Of a stretch of DNA of 64,000 bases, positions 8,913-21,100 are shown in pieces. Origin of the DNA: Promerops cafer. Taxonomy: Eukaryota; Chordata; Aves; Passeriformes; Nectariniidae. The notes below the pieces were generated by a model. The model had not been told where the DNA came from and searched no databases. It saw only the letters and a list, made by a program, of their open reading frames with translations. Position 1 is the first letter of the stretch; every line of letters begins with the position of its first letter. Location: NCBI GenBank assembly GCA_013398275.1, contig VZSE01015526.1:745636-809635 (forward strand). The letters are read 5' to 3'. The position numbers and the translations under genes were made by a program.

Positions 8913-11900
8913 GGGAGGGTGGCCCAGAGCCTCTCTGTCCTGCCGTTCCGGCCTTCTAGGCAGAGCCTCGGGTTCCAGAAGACTTCAGTGTGTTGCTGCA
9001 AACACCGCGTTCTGTGGAAGCTTTACAGAAAGCTTGTATCTGAGTATATTTACACTAGTGTTTGTCTGCAAAACTTCTGATGTTCTGATAGTTGTATGGT
9101 ATGAAGAATTATGAATTCTGATGTTCTGCTGAAAAAAATCACTACAGCAAAGTGAAGAAGTATTAATTGTAATTGGGGCTGTCAGCTTATGTCCAGTTCA
9201 GAAAAGAAGTAAAACCTTAAAGCTGGTTCTCCCTGCACAGATCTTTGTTAACATTTGGTCACCCAGAGTGAGAAATTGCAAATAACTTATATGCTGTGAA
9301 TTTATTTGGTATTGCTTTTTCCTTGGTGATGTGTGCTGTGGGTGGGTGTGTGTGTGTGTTCCCAGAAGAGGAACAAGGAGGAGTGAATTTAGGAGGTTTA
9401 ATTTTCATCTTTATCTTAAAATCTGCATTAGTACCGTGTGCAGTTAAGGGAGCATCTGCAGCACTGTCCTTTTTCTGCACACTTTATGGTGTTGTTCTGC
9501 ATACTTTAGGGTGTTCTCTGCCTCAAACTTTTTTTCTTATTAAAGAAGACACAGGACTGAAACCTTGAGTATGTGCGTTTTCATGGGGTGTGCATATGCA
9601 GTTATTTATACTGCACTGGTGATTTATGCTGTTGCCAGACATGCCATTTCACAGTTCCATTTAAAAATTGTGAACAGGATTTGAGGCACAGACAAAAAAT
9701 TACCAGTGACCCATCAAGATGAGGAAGTCATGGGGGAACATAATTGCTTCTATGATTCTGTTTTCTCTTTGAATTTGTCTTCTTTTTTATTTTAACATGA
9801 ATATTTTAAAAACAAGTGGTATGCATTCAAAATTAAAAGAACTCTGTGAGAGGTGAACCAAAGAGTCACCAATTTGTTTAAACCTCAGTCTGCATGTCTA
9901 GCCTTCTACTAGTTGGCTGGTGATTTTTCTGTATTGCTTTCTGTAAAAAAAACAACAGTAGGAAACTTACCTCATTTGATCTATATAGCTATGGATATCT
10001 GTAGAGCTCTGTGAGTAGTTTATGGGTATTTGGTGCGGCACAAGTTCATGCCCTGGTGAATTCTTGCTTACTCAGAGTTCAGTGTTAGAAGATTTTAGAA
10101 GCTTAGCGCGATGTATTTGTGGGGTAGATAGATAGAGACAGGTACCAAACCTCTTCTGTTTCATTTAACGTACGCTCAGCTTCTGCATGTATTAATTAAC
10201 ACTTGCATTGATTGTGCCACTGTTATTCCAGAGATTTTAAAATGCGTGGTATTCTTTTTCACAGGTCAAATCATATAGAACATATTTTTTCACAACTTTA
10301 TTCAGTTCTAAGGACATGGAATGAAGTTGCTTGATTTAAATTGACCTCAATTTAAAAATGTGTTTATTGATTCAATTTAAAAATGTGATTATCCTGTGCT
10401 TTAGACAGAGCCTATGGTTAAAGCACTTTTAAAAAGGAGTATCCCTTGGTAATTAAAACCCTCCCCTGCAGCTGGGTGGCCGTGTTCTTGCTGTGGTGAC
10501 ACAGGCAGGGCTTGGCCTTGCCCTCTCACAGCACAGTCTCATCCTGCAGTGCGTGGTGTGGGTGAACAGCACAAATCTGTACTCCTTGCAGGCTAGTGCT
10601 TTTGTGCTGTTAATTTGAAATGACATCTATTAGTTTGTTATCCATATGGAAGTGGCACTCTTGAAATCTAGAAGCGAAGAAACCAGAAGTGGAACTTGAG
10701 AAATTCCATTGACTCAGTTAACTGTAATTGCAGGGTTAGAACTGGGGCCAAGTTTGAGTTCTGCATGTAACATTTCAGTGCACAGCCCCATTTGAATGGC
10801 ATTACCTCATCTCACATCCATCTGGGAAAAGAGTTCCAAATCCCACAAGAACACCTCTAAGTTATCCAAGGTCATTGTATGACCAGAATGGGGGAAATTC
10901 TTTTGACATTTTTAGTTACAAGGGGATGCTTAAAACTCTGTTTGATGCAGTATTGCATCTGTTACGATTAGTTTGGTTTGGGTAAAATGTATTTGTCAGA
11001 CAATTCTTCTGCTTTGCCTTTCCCATGTGTTCCATGTGTCAGCTGGAAGTGAGTGATCACAGTGTCAGGAAGAAGGAAAGTATAAATATTCTAAGGTGCT
11101 TTATAAAATACTGGCTTTCTGTGAGCAAATGGCATCAATTGGAACAAATGACATACTGCTTCCAGTGATGTAATCCAGAAAGTCTGAATTGCTTTTAATG
11201 CTTCCAACTTGAATAAATTCCTTTTCTCTTGAGTTCTACTCAGTAATCCGCTTTTATATTGCAAGCAGCAGGCTCAATCCGTGTTTATTCCTTCATTTTG
11301 AGAATTTTGCGATAGAAAAGGCAGGTGGAAAAAAACCTAAACACATGGTATGGCACTATTAGTAGATCAGAAGTATCTGAAGGTTTGAATTTTTTTATAA
11401 CATTGCTGAGTGAGCTGCAGCAGGGTTCTTTTTTTAATGGGCATGTTTTTATTATGATGTAAATAGTGACAGGGATAATAGGCTAAGTTATACAGTTGAA
11501 AAATTTAAGCTGGGAGTGGGTTTTGGTTTTTTTTTAATCCATGTCCATTTTTGTTTATGTAGACATAAACATCAGTGCAATGAAATGAGGCAGTGAAATA
11601 ATGTATTGAGTAAAATACACATGAATATACAAATACAGATTTTTAGTATATGTAACAGGTGACAATGTGATTAGAAATAGAAAACATGGAATTTTAAAGT
11701 GCTTGCTAAAGCACTAGCTTGATTTTCTGGGATGGTTTTTAGATCTTGAAATAATTCTCATTGCCATTAAGAAAATGTCATAGTTGTGAGATCAGAATTT
11801 GGAAGGATCTTTGTTTCATTTAAAACTTTTCTGAAAATTATGTTACATTCTCTTGTTTATTTATTAAATTTCTCCCAGTCTCTGGCACAAGAACCATGTC

Positions 11901-12000
11901 TTTTGAAATGAGTCTGTCCAGCAAGGGCTTTGAATGTCTGTGTTGGTTAACATTTGTGATTTCTTGATGCACACAATGGAGAATTATTGCTGAATTTTAT
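8913..12000. other. Non-coding sequence, no gene recognised
   Basis: AT-rich unique-looking DNA. A short GT run lies at about 9340-9360. A 16 bp motif, TCAATTTAAAAATGTG, is repeated at 10347 and 10372. Short open frames around 9259-9568 overlap on opposite strands and show no recognisable domain. Confidence 0.6.
10347..10387. repeat. Short direct repeat, 25 bp period
   Basis: TCAATTTAAAAATGTG occurs at 10347-10362 and again at 10372-10387, exactly 25 bp apart, with an unrelated short spacer. It is likely a small local duplication. Confidence 0.7.
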
Positions 12001-12050
12001 CCAATTATTTATTGAAATTAACAATCCAATTAATTATTGAAATTAACAAT
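12001..12050. repeat. Tandem duplication of a 25 bp unit
   Basis: Two adjacent 25 bp copies (12001-12025 and 12026-12050), each starting CCAATTA and ending GAAATTAACAAT, differ at one position. This is a simple recent tandem duplication in AT-rich DNA. Confidence 0.9.
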
Positions 12051-13575
12051 AAAATTTCCTATAAGGACTGCTGCTAACACTCCAAGGGCCTTTCTCCTAC
12101 CTCCAGAGGATCAGGTAATTTACACGTGCCCATCCTGAGTCCTGTGACCCCTCAAGATGCCACTGACTGCACCAGAATATTCTGTGAAGATAATATGTGG
12201 TTACATGTGATGAAGGCAGCAGGATACAGCTGGCAAAGTATTTACTGCTTTAGAGAGAGTGTGTATTTTTTGCAGTTTGAAAGCAGAAGCTACCACAACT
12301 CTTCTGTTATTTAATCTGAATTAGTGGGGTTGGGGTTTTTTTTCCTCAAATTGAACTGTGTCATTTTTAAGGGGTTAGTCTACTGTTCTAAAACTGGTTA
12401 TTTTTTTTTGTATGTAATAGCCTCTGGTAGCTTTTTCCAAAATTTGCTGTTATTTTTACAAGTGTAACTGCTTGTTGAAATATGAAGGCATTGTGAAAAG
12501 TTTTGACTATGCTTCCTATGTCACATATACATCTCCTGAACATTCTCAATGGCATTGTTGTTCCTTAAGTGTGCTTAAGTTACATTTCCTTTTTTTTATC
12601 AAAACAAAATGAAGAAATAAAGTTATTTATTTCTTTGTGTTTATCTTGAGGGCAATCAGTGGTAAAAGCATGTAAATAATAATACAAAAAACACTTATAA
12701 TTCTGCAGGTGTTTTGAAGTGTATTTCTGAAATTAGTCCAGTAGATATTGCTTTTGGGAATACTTTCTTTTGGTGTAGCTTATGAAGAAATTTATCTTAA
12801 ACCTTTTTGTTTGTGGAGTATAGAAGAGCCTTCCAGTGCTCAACTCTGCAATATTTAGACAAGTTGACTAATGGAAAAAGGACTGATTGATTAGACACAT
12901 CATATGATGCCATTTAAATTTCCAGTATAGTGCATTTCATTGTACAAGAGATCAAATTATTTGCTATAAGGCAAAATATAGGAAAACTGTTATGTTCTTG
13001 TAAGTAAAAAGAGCCTCCCCTTATACTCTAAAGAATAAAAAGCGAGAGCATTATCTTTGAAAATCAGTCCAGGGGAAAAGTCATGGAATTGAATCCCTTA
13101 ATCCTTTTTTTCCTGAGCAGTTCCTTTTGCAGGACTCTGTTGTCTCAGTGCAGTGGTGACACTGCTCCAGCTGTCAGTGTCCCGAGGAGGGCGGGCACTG
13201 GGAACGTGCTGCCAGTTGTGCTGGCAAGGCCAGAGCTTGGCAAATGCCTGCATTTTTTATGATTTAAAGTTTATTTTTTTTACCTACACATACATGTATG
13301 TTACCTTAGTTTGATAAAAAAAGAGTTCACCATCTCCTTCCCTCTCAGTTGGCATTCCTCCCTGACATTTCCTCTGATCTTACAACTAGAAGTTTCACAC
13401 AGCTGCCCCTACAGCAGAAAGCGGAGAAAGGGAAAAAAAATTACTGAAATGTTTTATCCTTTCTCAGTGGAATATGGAATTTCCTGCATTGTTCTCTGGA
13501 TGTCTGGGATAGGCAAAAGTCCTGTGTAGTTCACTAACACATTTTGCATAAATATTTGTGACAGATTTTTAAAAC

Positions 13576-13609
13576 CTCTCTTCCCCCCTTCCCTTCCCCT
13601 CCCCTCCTG
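13576..13609. repeat. Polypyrimidine C/T tract
   Basis: An almost pure C and T run on the plus strand, with blocks of CCCCCC and repeated TTCCC. Such mirror-like purine/pyrimidine tracts can form triplex DNA. No function is implied by context. Confidence 0.8.
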
Positions 13610-16600
13610 TTTCATAGCTAGAAACAACCAGGAGCTTTGTATCAGTGCAAAAGCATTGCTCAGTTTCCTTTGGTTGCAAATCCCACTATGTTTTTAAATG
13701 ATGAGTTTTTCAGCCTAAAGCTTTACATTGAGTGTCTCTACATAACTGGTTTTACATGTTCTTAATTTGAATGTTTCTTCCTTTTGACTTGTGTTTGATT
13801 AAATCAGTTGTGCAAATGGCTCTGCTGGTGTCAGCAGATCCACTGGCGTGGAATGTAATCGCTGAGGCTTGGTGGCCCAAATGTGAACTCACGTGACCTT
13901 GGAGCTTGTAGCTCTTAACTCTGTAAGAATGGGCACTCCTAAAACAGCAGTTACGCCCTTTAAGTGCTTGTGTGGCACTTGGTCTGTGACCCAGCTGTGC
14001 AGGGATGGACAGGAAGAGTGTCAGTAACAGCCTCTGGGCTGGTTTTTGGAATACCATCCTCTGCTCTGAGCTGCACATGGCTCTCTCAAATACTCTGCAA
14101 TGAAGGATTGGTTCCGTTGTCAAAATTTTTTGTACTACTCCTGCTGTACTTGGACCTTCCGCTTCCCAGGAGTTGTAGAGGAAACAGTACATGGAGGAAG
14201 TTGGTTGGAGTTGGTATCACCTTCTTGCTGCTTAAGTCTCTGTGACTTAGGCAATTGGTAATTGCTGTTGGCTATTTAAAAAAAAAGGCTTTTAAAATTA
14301 TACAGGCAAGACAATTTTGCAGAAAACAAAGCACCCTTGAATTAAACTTAGACCATGTTGCATTTCTGGGCTTTATGTTTTGGAGCAAAAGACCAGATTT
14401 AAAAGAAAAATTGAAGATTTTTCAAGGTATTTATTTTCCTTCTTGCTCCCTCAATTCTCTTCTTCCTCTCAAGAAATACTGATCTCCTACCTGTCTCTTC
14501 TGCTTTGTTTCAGAGTGACTCATATACTTCCCCAAAGCTAGTAGCCAGTTACCATGTGCGTGAAGCTTTATTTTAACACAGTATTTGGAATTCAGTGTTA
14601 CCTAATTTTTAGCTAGGATTCTTCTCCTCCCCATCAGTCTCCTAAGAGGTGCTGCCGAAAAATGCCCCATTGCTAAGTAATAGATGCACACAAAGGCAAT
14701 TGGCACTTGGATACAGCTGAGAAGCCCTTACTTGTGTGAAACTGCTGTAATGTGTTGCATTAGTTTGTCACATAAAGTGATGATGTACTCGTAACGTGGT
14801 GAAATCAAGCTTATTTGATCTGTAGGTGGTAGTTTGGTTTTATATCCCTGCATAGAAAGAAATTTAGGCTTAAAAAAATAGTCTGTGGCTCTGGCAGGTT
14901 TGTGCTCTTCCTAAACCTCCAGTCATCTGTTCTTACTTGTATCTGTAGTGTCTCTATTTCTGGTCCTTTGCAGTTCCACACCAGGCAGGCACTGAGGCCT
15001 GGTCAGCAAAGCAGATGACCAGGTTCTCTTCCTGGCATTGTTGCTACCTGGTTGGGGAAATATCAAGTCACTTCTCTCTTATTCCTTTTCACCTTCCTTG
15101 TAAAGGGCATAATGACAATGGCTTATTCTACTGCCTGTAAAGAAATACCTGTTGGTAAACATTTCTTCACTGAAGAATTTGTATCCTTGAAAACAAAATG
15201 TTTCAAAACACAGAAAAGCAACTCTCTGTAAAGCCCTGTTTTAAGCACCTGCATCTGGTCATCTGGCAGCCTGCATCGTTTGCCTACCAAATACGATTTT
15301 GGGTGATGAACTCCAGTGTCTGACAGAAATTTTTTGCATGGAGCCCTTCAGTCTACAGGTGTTTGCACTGCACTTCTGCCTCAGTGTCTCCAGTCTGGAT
15401 GTAATCAGTGATCTCATTTGCACTTGAAGTCTCCAGAGGAGAGATAAACTGTACATTGTGTCCTCATCCGTCTGTGTCCTCAGTGATGTAATGGAATTTT
15501 GGTCTGGTGCAGTTCAGTCCCACTGGTTGACTTGCATGGCATCAGTGTCAGTGCTGAGTACACTTCACTGCCACTGCCACGCTGGCGTACCCCGATGGAA
15601 ATGTTTTGCAATGTGTTCTGCATTTTGTCAAAAGCCCTGTGGATTGCACATAGGTCAGCTGTGTCACACAGACCAAGCTGCTGTGTTTTCCTTCAGTTCC
15701 TGCAACATCATGGCTCTGTTTCCTGAGCCATCTGATCTCTCTGAACATTACTGGCAATGGGATTTTGACATGCCAGAGTATAGCTCTCGGTGGTTGGAGT
15801 CTTGAGTAACCAGTAACCTGCGTAACTGGTGACTTGGGAAACTAGTAAATGCAAAGTTCCTGAAAGGCAAATCCGTTTCCCTGAAACATCTTTTCAGTGC
15901 CTGAATGGTCAGTATTGACATCAGCCAACAGACTGATGGATTTTTGAGACAGAATGCTGCAATACAAACAGTACACCTGCTGCTTCATAGTCCAGTCCTA
16001 TGAAGGTGGTGTTTCATAGCCATTCTCTTGTACCATGTGGGAGAATGAAATGCTATAGCAGATCCATAACAGTGCAACATAGTACTGTGTAATGCTTTTA
16101 TGGAGTTAAAGAGTGGGAGATCATTCAAACAGAGAACTGCTCAAAACGCACCTGTGCCCTGTTTGCCCTGTTCAGGATTTACCTTAAGATCACAGGTATT
16201 TCAGGGTAAAGTATCTGATGGTGTTGTGAGACAGTTAATAGATATTAAGAACAAGAGGTGGTCCCTCGTTGTACCATCCCCTGTCCTGCCCTATTCTGAT
16301 AAGGATTTATGACAGGGATTTGCCGTTCTAGAAGCACTGTCCAGCTTGGGAGCAGATGCATGATAGTTACTGCAGACAGCGTGGCTGAGAAGGCAGGCAT
16401 GGGACAAGAATGGGGAAATGTCCCCGTGGTCTTGACCTTCATTGCTCACCCCTTGAAATGGTCATTTCAGGCTGCAGATGGCAAAGGCTGGAACAGTCTG
16501 AGTGTACTGGAAAATGCAGTGATAGACTGTTAGAGAGACAGTGTCTGCTGAGTGTTTGTTTCAGACAAATGTCAGTGTAAAAGGATGCTGGAAGGAACAT

Positions 16601-17543
16601 TCTGGGAGGGATCAGCATTCTGTATCTCTAGATCTTGGTAGGTCTCAGAAAGGTGGCCATGGGTCTGGGCTGGCAGAATTCTGGCAGAATTAACAGGCAA
16701 AAGCATAAACACTAAGTTGACACTACAGTTGCTTTAGTGGCTCATGCCTCTTGACCCCTAAACGTGAACCAGAAACCTCGCCAAAATTTGGGAGTGTCTG
16801 AATGCAATATATAATAGCATAATACCTTATACATTATACCATAAAATACCTGTAATAGTAACATTGCAAAATATACTTTGCTTTCTCATGGATTCATACT
16901 GATTGCAAAGACCAGCCAGGTGTGGAACACTTTGAAGCTGTGCTGCATTCCCCATGTCCATAAGGCAGGCTCAGTAAAACTCTGGACTGTGTTAACTGGT
17001 AGCAGCAAGGTGCACCAAGGTAGCAGCAGTTAACACCCTCTGTCCTGATCTCTTGTTACAGTCTTATCTGGGGGGGAAACTCCCAGTTCACTTGACTTGA
17101 CTGATTCATGTTGACATGGAAGATCCATAATGTTCCAATGAAAAAGGAACTACAGAGCTGGCACACTGTCTGTCTCTGGCCAGAAGAAACGGCACAGAGA
17201 AAGTTTCTACTCAAATAATGCACTAATTTACCCACTTGACGAAAGTATTGAGAACAAGATGCTGATACTGATAGCTCCCACTCGTCCCTTAGAGAAAAAC
17301 TTTTTTTTAACACCTGCAATAGTTAACTATTTTAAAAGTGCCTCTAAAAATATGAAACTGTTAGGATTTGTGTGTTGAGGGGTGTTGCAGGTGGTTTGTG
17401 GAGGGAAGTTGGTAAAAGTTACCCTTTGCAAAGATTACCAGTGCCTTCTCTTTACAGAAGAAGAACAGAAATTATAGTTGTATCCGACACTGAGTGAAAA
17501 GCCTGCCGAGGGCAGGAATAGCCATTTTGGGATGGAGATTTTC

Positions 17544-17548
17544 CTGTG
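17544..17548. repeat. Left target-site duplication of the LTR
   Basis: CTGTG before the LTR pairs with CCGTG at 18193-18197. The mismatch is a CpG-to-TpG change. Confidence 0.6.
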
Positions 17549-18192
17549 TGTCCTGGTTTAGGGCAGATTTGGGAGAAAACCTGCAAAGGAGTTCCTCTAG
17601 AAAGCAAATTCAAGTGGCCCCTCCCCCAACTGGTTTGGGAAAAGATTTCCTTGGAGAAAGGTGGAAAAAAACTGTTTATCTAACAGGCAAAGCATTCACC
17701 AGCACAAAAAATGAACAACATTAAACAATAAAACCTCTTGCTGCTCCAAAGAGATGACCAACTCAGAAAGTCCCTTCGAGGGCTGTAGCTCACTCACTCA
17801 GTCTGGTATCAGTCCCTCCAGAGCTGGAAATGCCACGGCCCAGGCCCGGCCCGGCAGCCACAGGTGCGAGCTGCTGGTGCTGCTCTGGGTGTTCAGCCCA
17901 GGGCAGGTTCACACAGTTCCAACAAAAGAAAATCCACAGTCCAGGGAGCTTCTCTGCCTCAGCTAGCTAAAAACTCACTAAAAGCAAAGGAGAGCTCTGT
18001 CCCACTGTCTGTCTGTCTGCAGACAGCACAGTCCAGGAGAGAGAATGCAGGGGAGCGAGTGCAGTTTCTGAAAACAAACTGCGCGCTTCTTCTCTCCCCC
18101 CCTTCGCTCTCAGAGCCAGTGTTAAAGGTGCAAAACTTATTTCTGGGCTAAACAGACGAATGGGGATACAATTCAGCAGTCACCCCTGGACA
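17549..18192 (+). mobile_element. Solo LTR, ERVL-like, passerine type
   Basis: This 644 bp unit starts TGTCCTGGTTTAGGGCAGA and ends CCCCTGGACA, giving TG...CA ends. The flanks are CTGTG (17544-17548) and CCGTG (18193-18197), a 5 bp duplication whose single difference is the C-to-T change expected from CpG decay. A 5 bp duplication suits ERVL-like (class III) elements. A polyadenylation signal AATAAA at 17727-17732 supports plus orientation. The latter half is GC-richer. The start matches an LTR type I recall as common in songbirds. Short open frames inside it (17494-18151) are not genes. No internal retroviral sequence remains. Confidence 0.8.
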
Positions 18193-18197
18193 CCGTG
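18193..18197. repeat. Right target-site duplication of the LTR
   Basis: CCGTG after the CCTGGACA end of the LTR pairs with CTGTG at 17544-17548. An alternative end at 18200 (GTGACA) gives no matching flanks. Confidence 0.6.
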
Positions 18198-21100
18198 ACA
18201 GAACATACCTTCTGCTTTATGGCATAGCCCTGGTGCTGAAAGATGTAAAGAGATGTAAAGATTTTTTCAACAGTAGTTTGAAATAACCTGTGTGACTGCC
18301 TATCATTTTATCATTTGTGGGTAATACAGAAAGCCTGTTCTCCTGCCAGGAGAACTTACACGGCACCACACAATGTCTTTTTTTCCCTATGCCTCATTTC
18401 TAGAAAAGTAGTATTTAATGCTACACCGAAACTCAGCTGGATAACCTGAGGTGTTGAATCTCTGATGAGAGTGGTTGGTTTTCCTCCAAATACAGCAATC
18501 TGTGAAAATATGATCAGGCCAAAAGTTCCTCACATTCCCAAGGAAACAGCCTTTTCTTTCAAAACCAGAAAATATTTATTAGAGGGTTTTTTTCCTCCCT
18601 CTCATCCTCACCTTCTGTGTGTAAGGGCACAGGACCACATGCAAAGTGTAGTTGGGGGAAGGGAAGGAGCTGTGTGGAGAATATGTCCATGTGCATATGT
18701 CAGCAAGCTTTCAAATTCTAGTGAGGATGAGGCACGTTTTCATTTAAATATGCATAGACGGTGGAGTGGAATTGAGTAACATTAGGTAGAAAGTAGTGTA
18801 CATCCTACCAGGCCTGAGGCATCTAAGCTAGAACTCAGAATTTTATAGCAATTTTAATTTAATTTCTTTTTTTCATTTTTAATTTTGCTTCTAAATAAAG
18901 TGAGTTAATCCAATCCATGTCTGTCTCAGACAGTAAACTGCTTTCTGCTCTATTAGGATCAATTAAATACAAACTAATGCCATTAAATACATCAGAGTGG
19001 AGCAGAGGAGAAAAATTAACTGTAATTTTTAAGAGGTTTTCTCAGTCTTCCTGACTTGCATAAGTTTTACTGTCTTCTATACATGTCAATTTGTAATTGT
19101 CTCTACCACAAAATACTGGTGGGACATAGCTCAGCAGCTGTGAGTTTGAAAGTGGGCGAAGCAGTTTTAGGTTTGGTGACTTTTTATAGTATCTGGCAGG
19201 TTTGCACTGTTGTCTGAGATACACTGCTTCCTTGTGCAAAGTCGTGATCCAGAAGACAAACCAGGCTTTTCTGGCAGGCTTTTACAACTTCTTGAACAGA
19301 AAGAGTATTTCTTAATTTTGTTCTTTGAACTGTGCATTGGCTACAAGCCGGTGACACCAGGGTTCCAGCAGCACAGTGTAGGACCCAGAGGATGTCTTCT
19401 CAAAGGTTTTCCAGTGACTGCACAGGATTCCTGTGCTTATTTCAAACTCATTGTCACTCATGGCAAGGATATTGTAAAGATACAGGACATGCAATATTGA
19501 TACATATTACTTTTCTATCTTTGAGCAGAAGATACTTCAACTATTTGCAAAACCTCTGGTCATTGTCTTTAGAAAGCTAGAGTGGAGTAGTATAGTAGTA
19601 ACATGGAAATATCATATAAATATAAGCATATTTATATCACATATAAATGTAATAGTATATAAATATCACTTGCAGGTATCCTGAGACTGAGGTGCACCAT
19701 GTCTTTGCCCTGCCCCTGCAGTACCACGACTCTGCAGGGATGTGCAGCAGCTATTGAAAATGCCCCTCAGCCTGCAGGAGCTGGGACACACTCCCAGCGA
19801 GAGCAGCATCCAGCTGAAATTCCAGGGGGGATTTTACACTGCATGACACACACTGGATCCAAGAGGATCAGAGTGCTCTGCACTTTCCAGCATATGAGGT
19901 TTCTAGGTAGAAAGCAGTGGCCTACTAGCACTCCTTGGGGTCTCTCTGAGAAGGAAAACAGTCCAGTGTTATGTAATAATCTGTAGCCATGACCATGCAG
20001 GAGCTTTGGCGTACCTGAGGCCAAGCAGAACATTTTAAGTAGTAACTTCTCCTGAAGTGATTTGTTTAATAGTTTTCTATTGTGCTGGTGAATATTCTTG
20101 GCAAAATCCACATTTAAAGAGAATTAAAATTGAGAACAGTTATCAGTGACTCCAGGCCACAAAACATTACAGAGATATTTTAAGTACCCCAACAGGATTT
20201 GCAAAACTGGAGGATTTTAGAATTGCAGTGAAACTCCTCAGAAATCTGAACAAAACAAAAGATAGGTAAAGGTCACTGAGAGTCTTCTGTCTCATGGTGT
20301 TCTTTATGTGTTCCTCCGAGCACTGCACACAAGTTTCACAGGGTACATACTCAGAACTTTGTCTTCCCACTTTTCTTGTCATACCTATCAGTGTTCTTCC
20401 TCTATATCATGAATTATTCTATTTGTTGGCTATATCCTCTTCTCTTTTATTCTCCTTCAGTGCTAGGTGATCATATGTTTGAAGAATTGGTTTTCTCATT
20501 AAAGAACTGAAGGTTGTTTTGTCTGGTTAACTCTATTTTTTTCTCTTAACTGGATTTTTTTTCAAGAAGCTTCCTCACATTTTCTTCACGTGAAGTGCCT
20601 TTTTCAGGAGGTTTTCCATTGTCCCCTGTGGCAACAGCACTGCAGTTTGCTTACAATGAAATCCTTGAAATGATAAATTCCTGAAACTTTATGTTTTAAC
20701 ATTGATTCTAAAACATTGTCCATGTAGATTGAGGTAACACAGGAAGGGACAAGTGCTTGTGTTTGTTTATGATCAGTCTGCATCCCATTTCTGTTGTGAC
20801 TAGGGAACTTTGGTTCTTAGAACAATAATTTAATTGAAGGTAATGTCTTGATATCCTGGAAGTCCATAGAAATTACAGCCATTTCTGTAGCTGACAGGTT
20901 GGAATGAAAGTCTCTAGGGAAGAACAATTCAGCTGAATGAGAAAGAAAAGCATTTATTTTTAAAGAATTGTATCAAACCCCACAAAACATACATATGCAA
21001 TTTGAGTAAAGCTGGTATATAAGATTTCAATGACTTTTAACTCTGTGATAAGTCTAATGAGCCTGCTTTGTTCAGCCGGGGGTCTTAGGAATAAAAGTGT

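Larger units (their letters stand above)
12051..17548. other. Non-coding sequence, no gene recognised
   Basis: Unique-looking DNA. A polypyrimidine run of C and T lies at 13576-13609, and a doubled CTGGCAGAATT lies near 16672-16693. The minus-strand open frame at 13752-14192 (146 codons) and overlapping short frames at 15259-15805 show no protein motif and no convincing splice borders. Around 15.2-16.5 kb the composition is a little more balanced, but I could not identify a pseudogene. Confidence 0.55.

Noticed and set aside
13752..14192. 146-codon minus-strand open frame
   Set aside because: No motif or family resemblance, no promoter or splice context, and overlapping open frames on the other strand.
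15240..15810. Possible processed pseudogene on the minus strand
   Set aside because: Several short open pieces exist in different frames, but none matches a protein I can name, and there is no poly-A tail or duplication.
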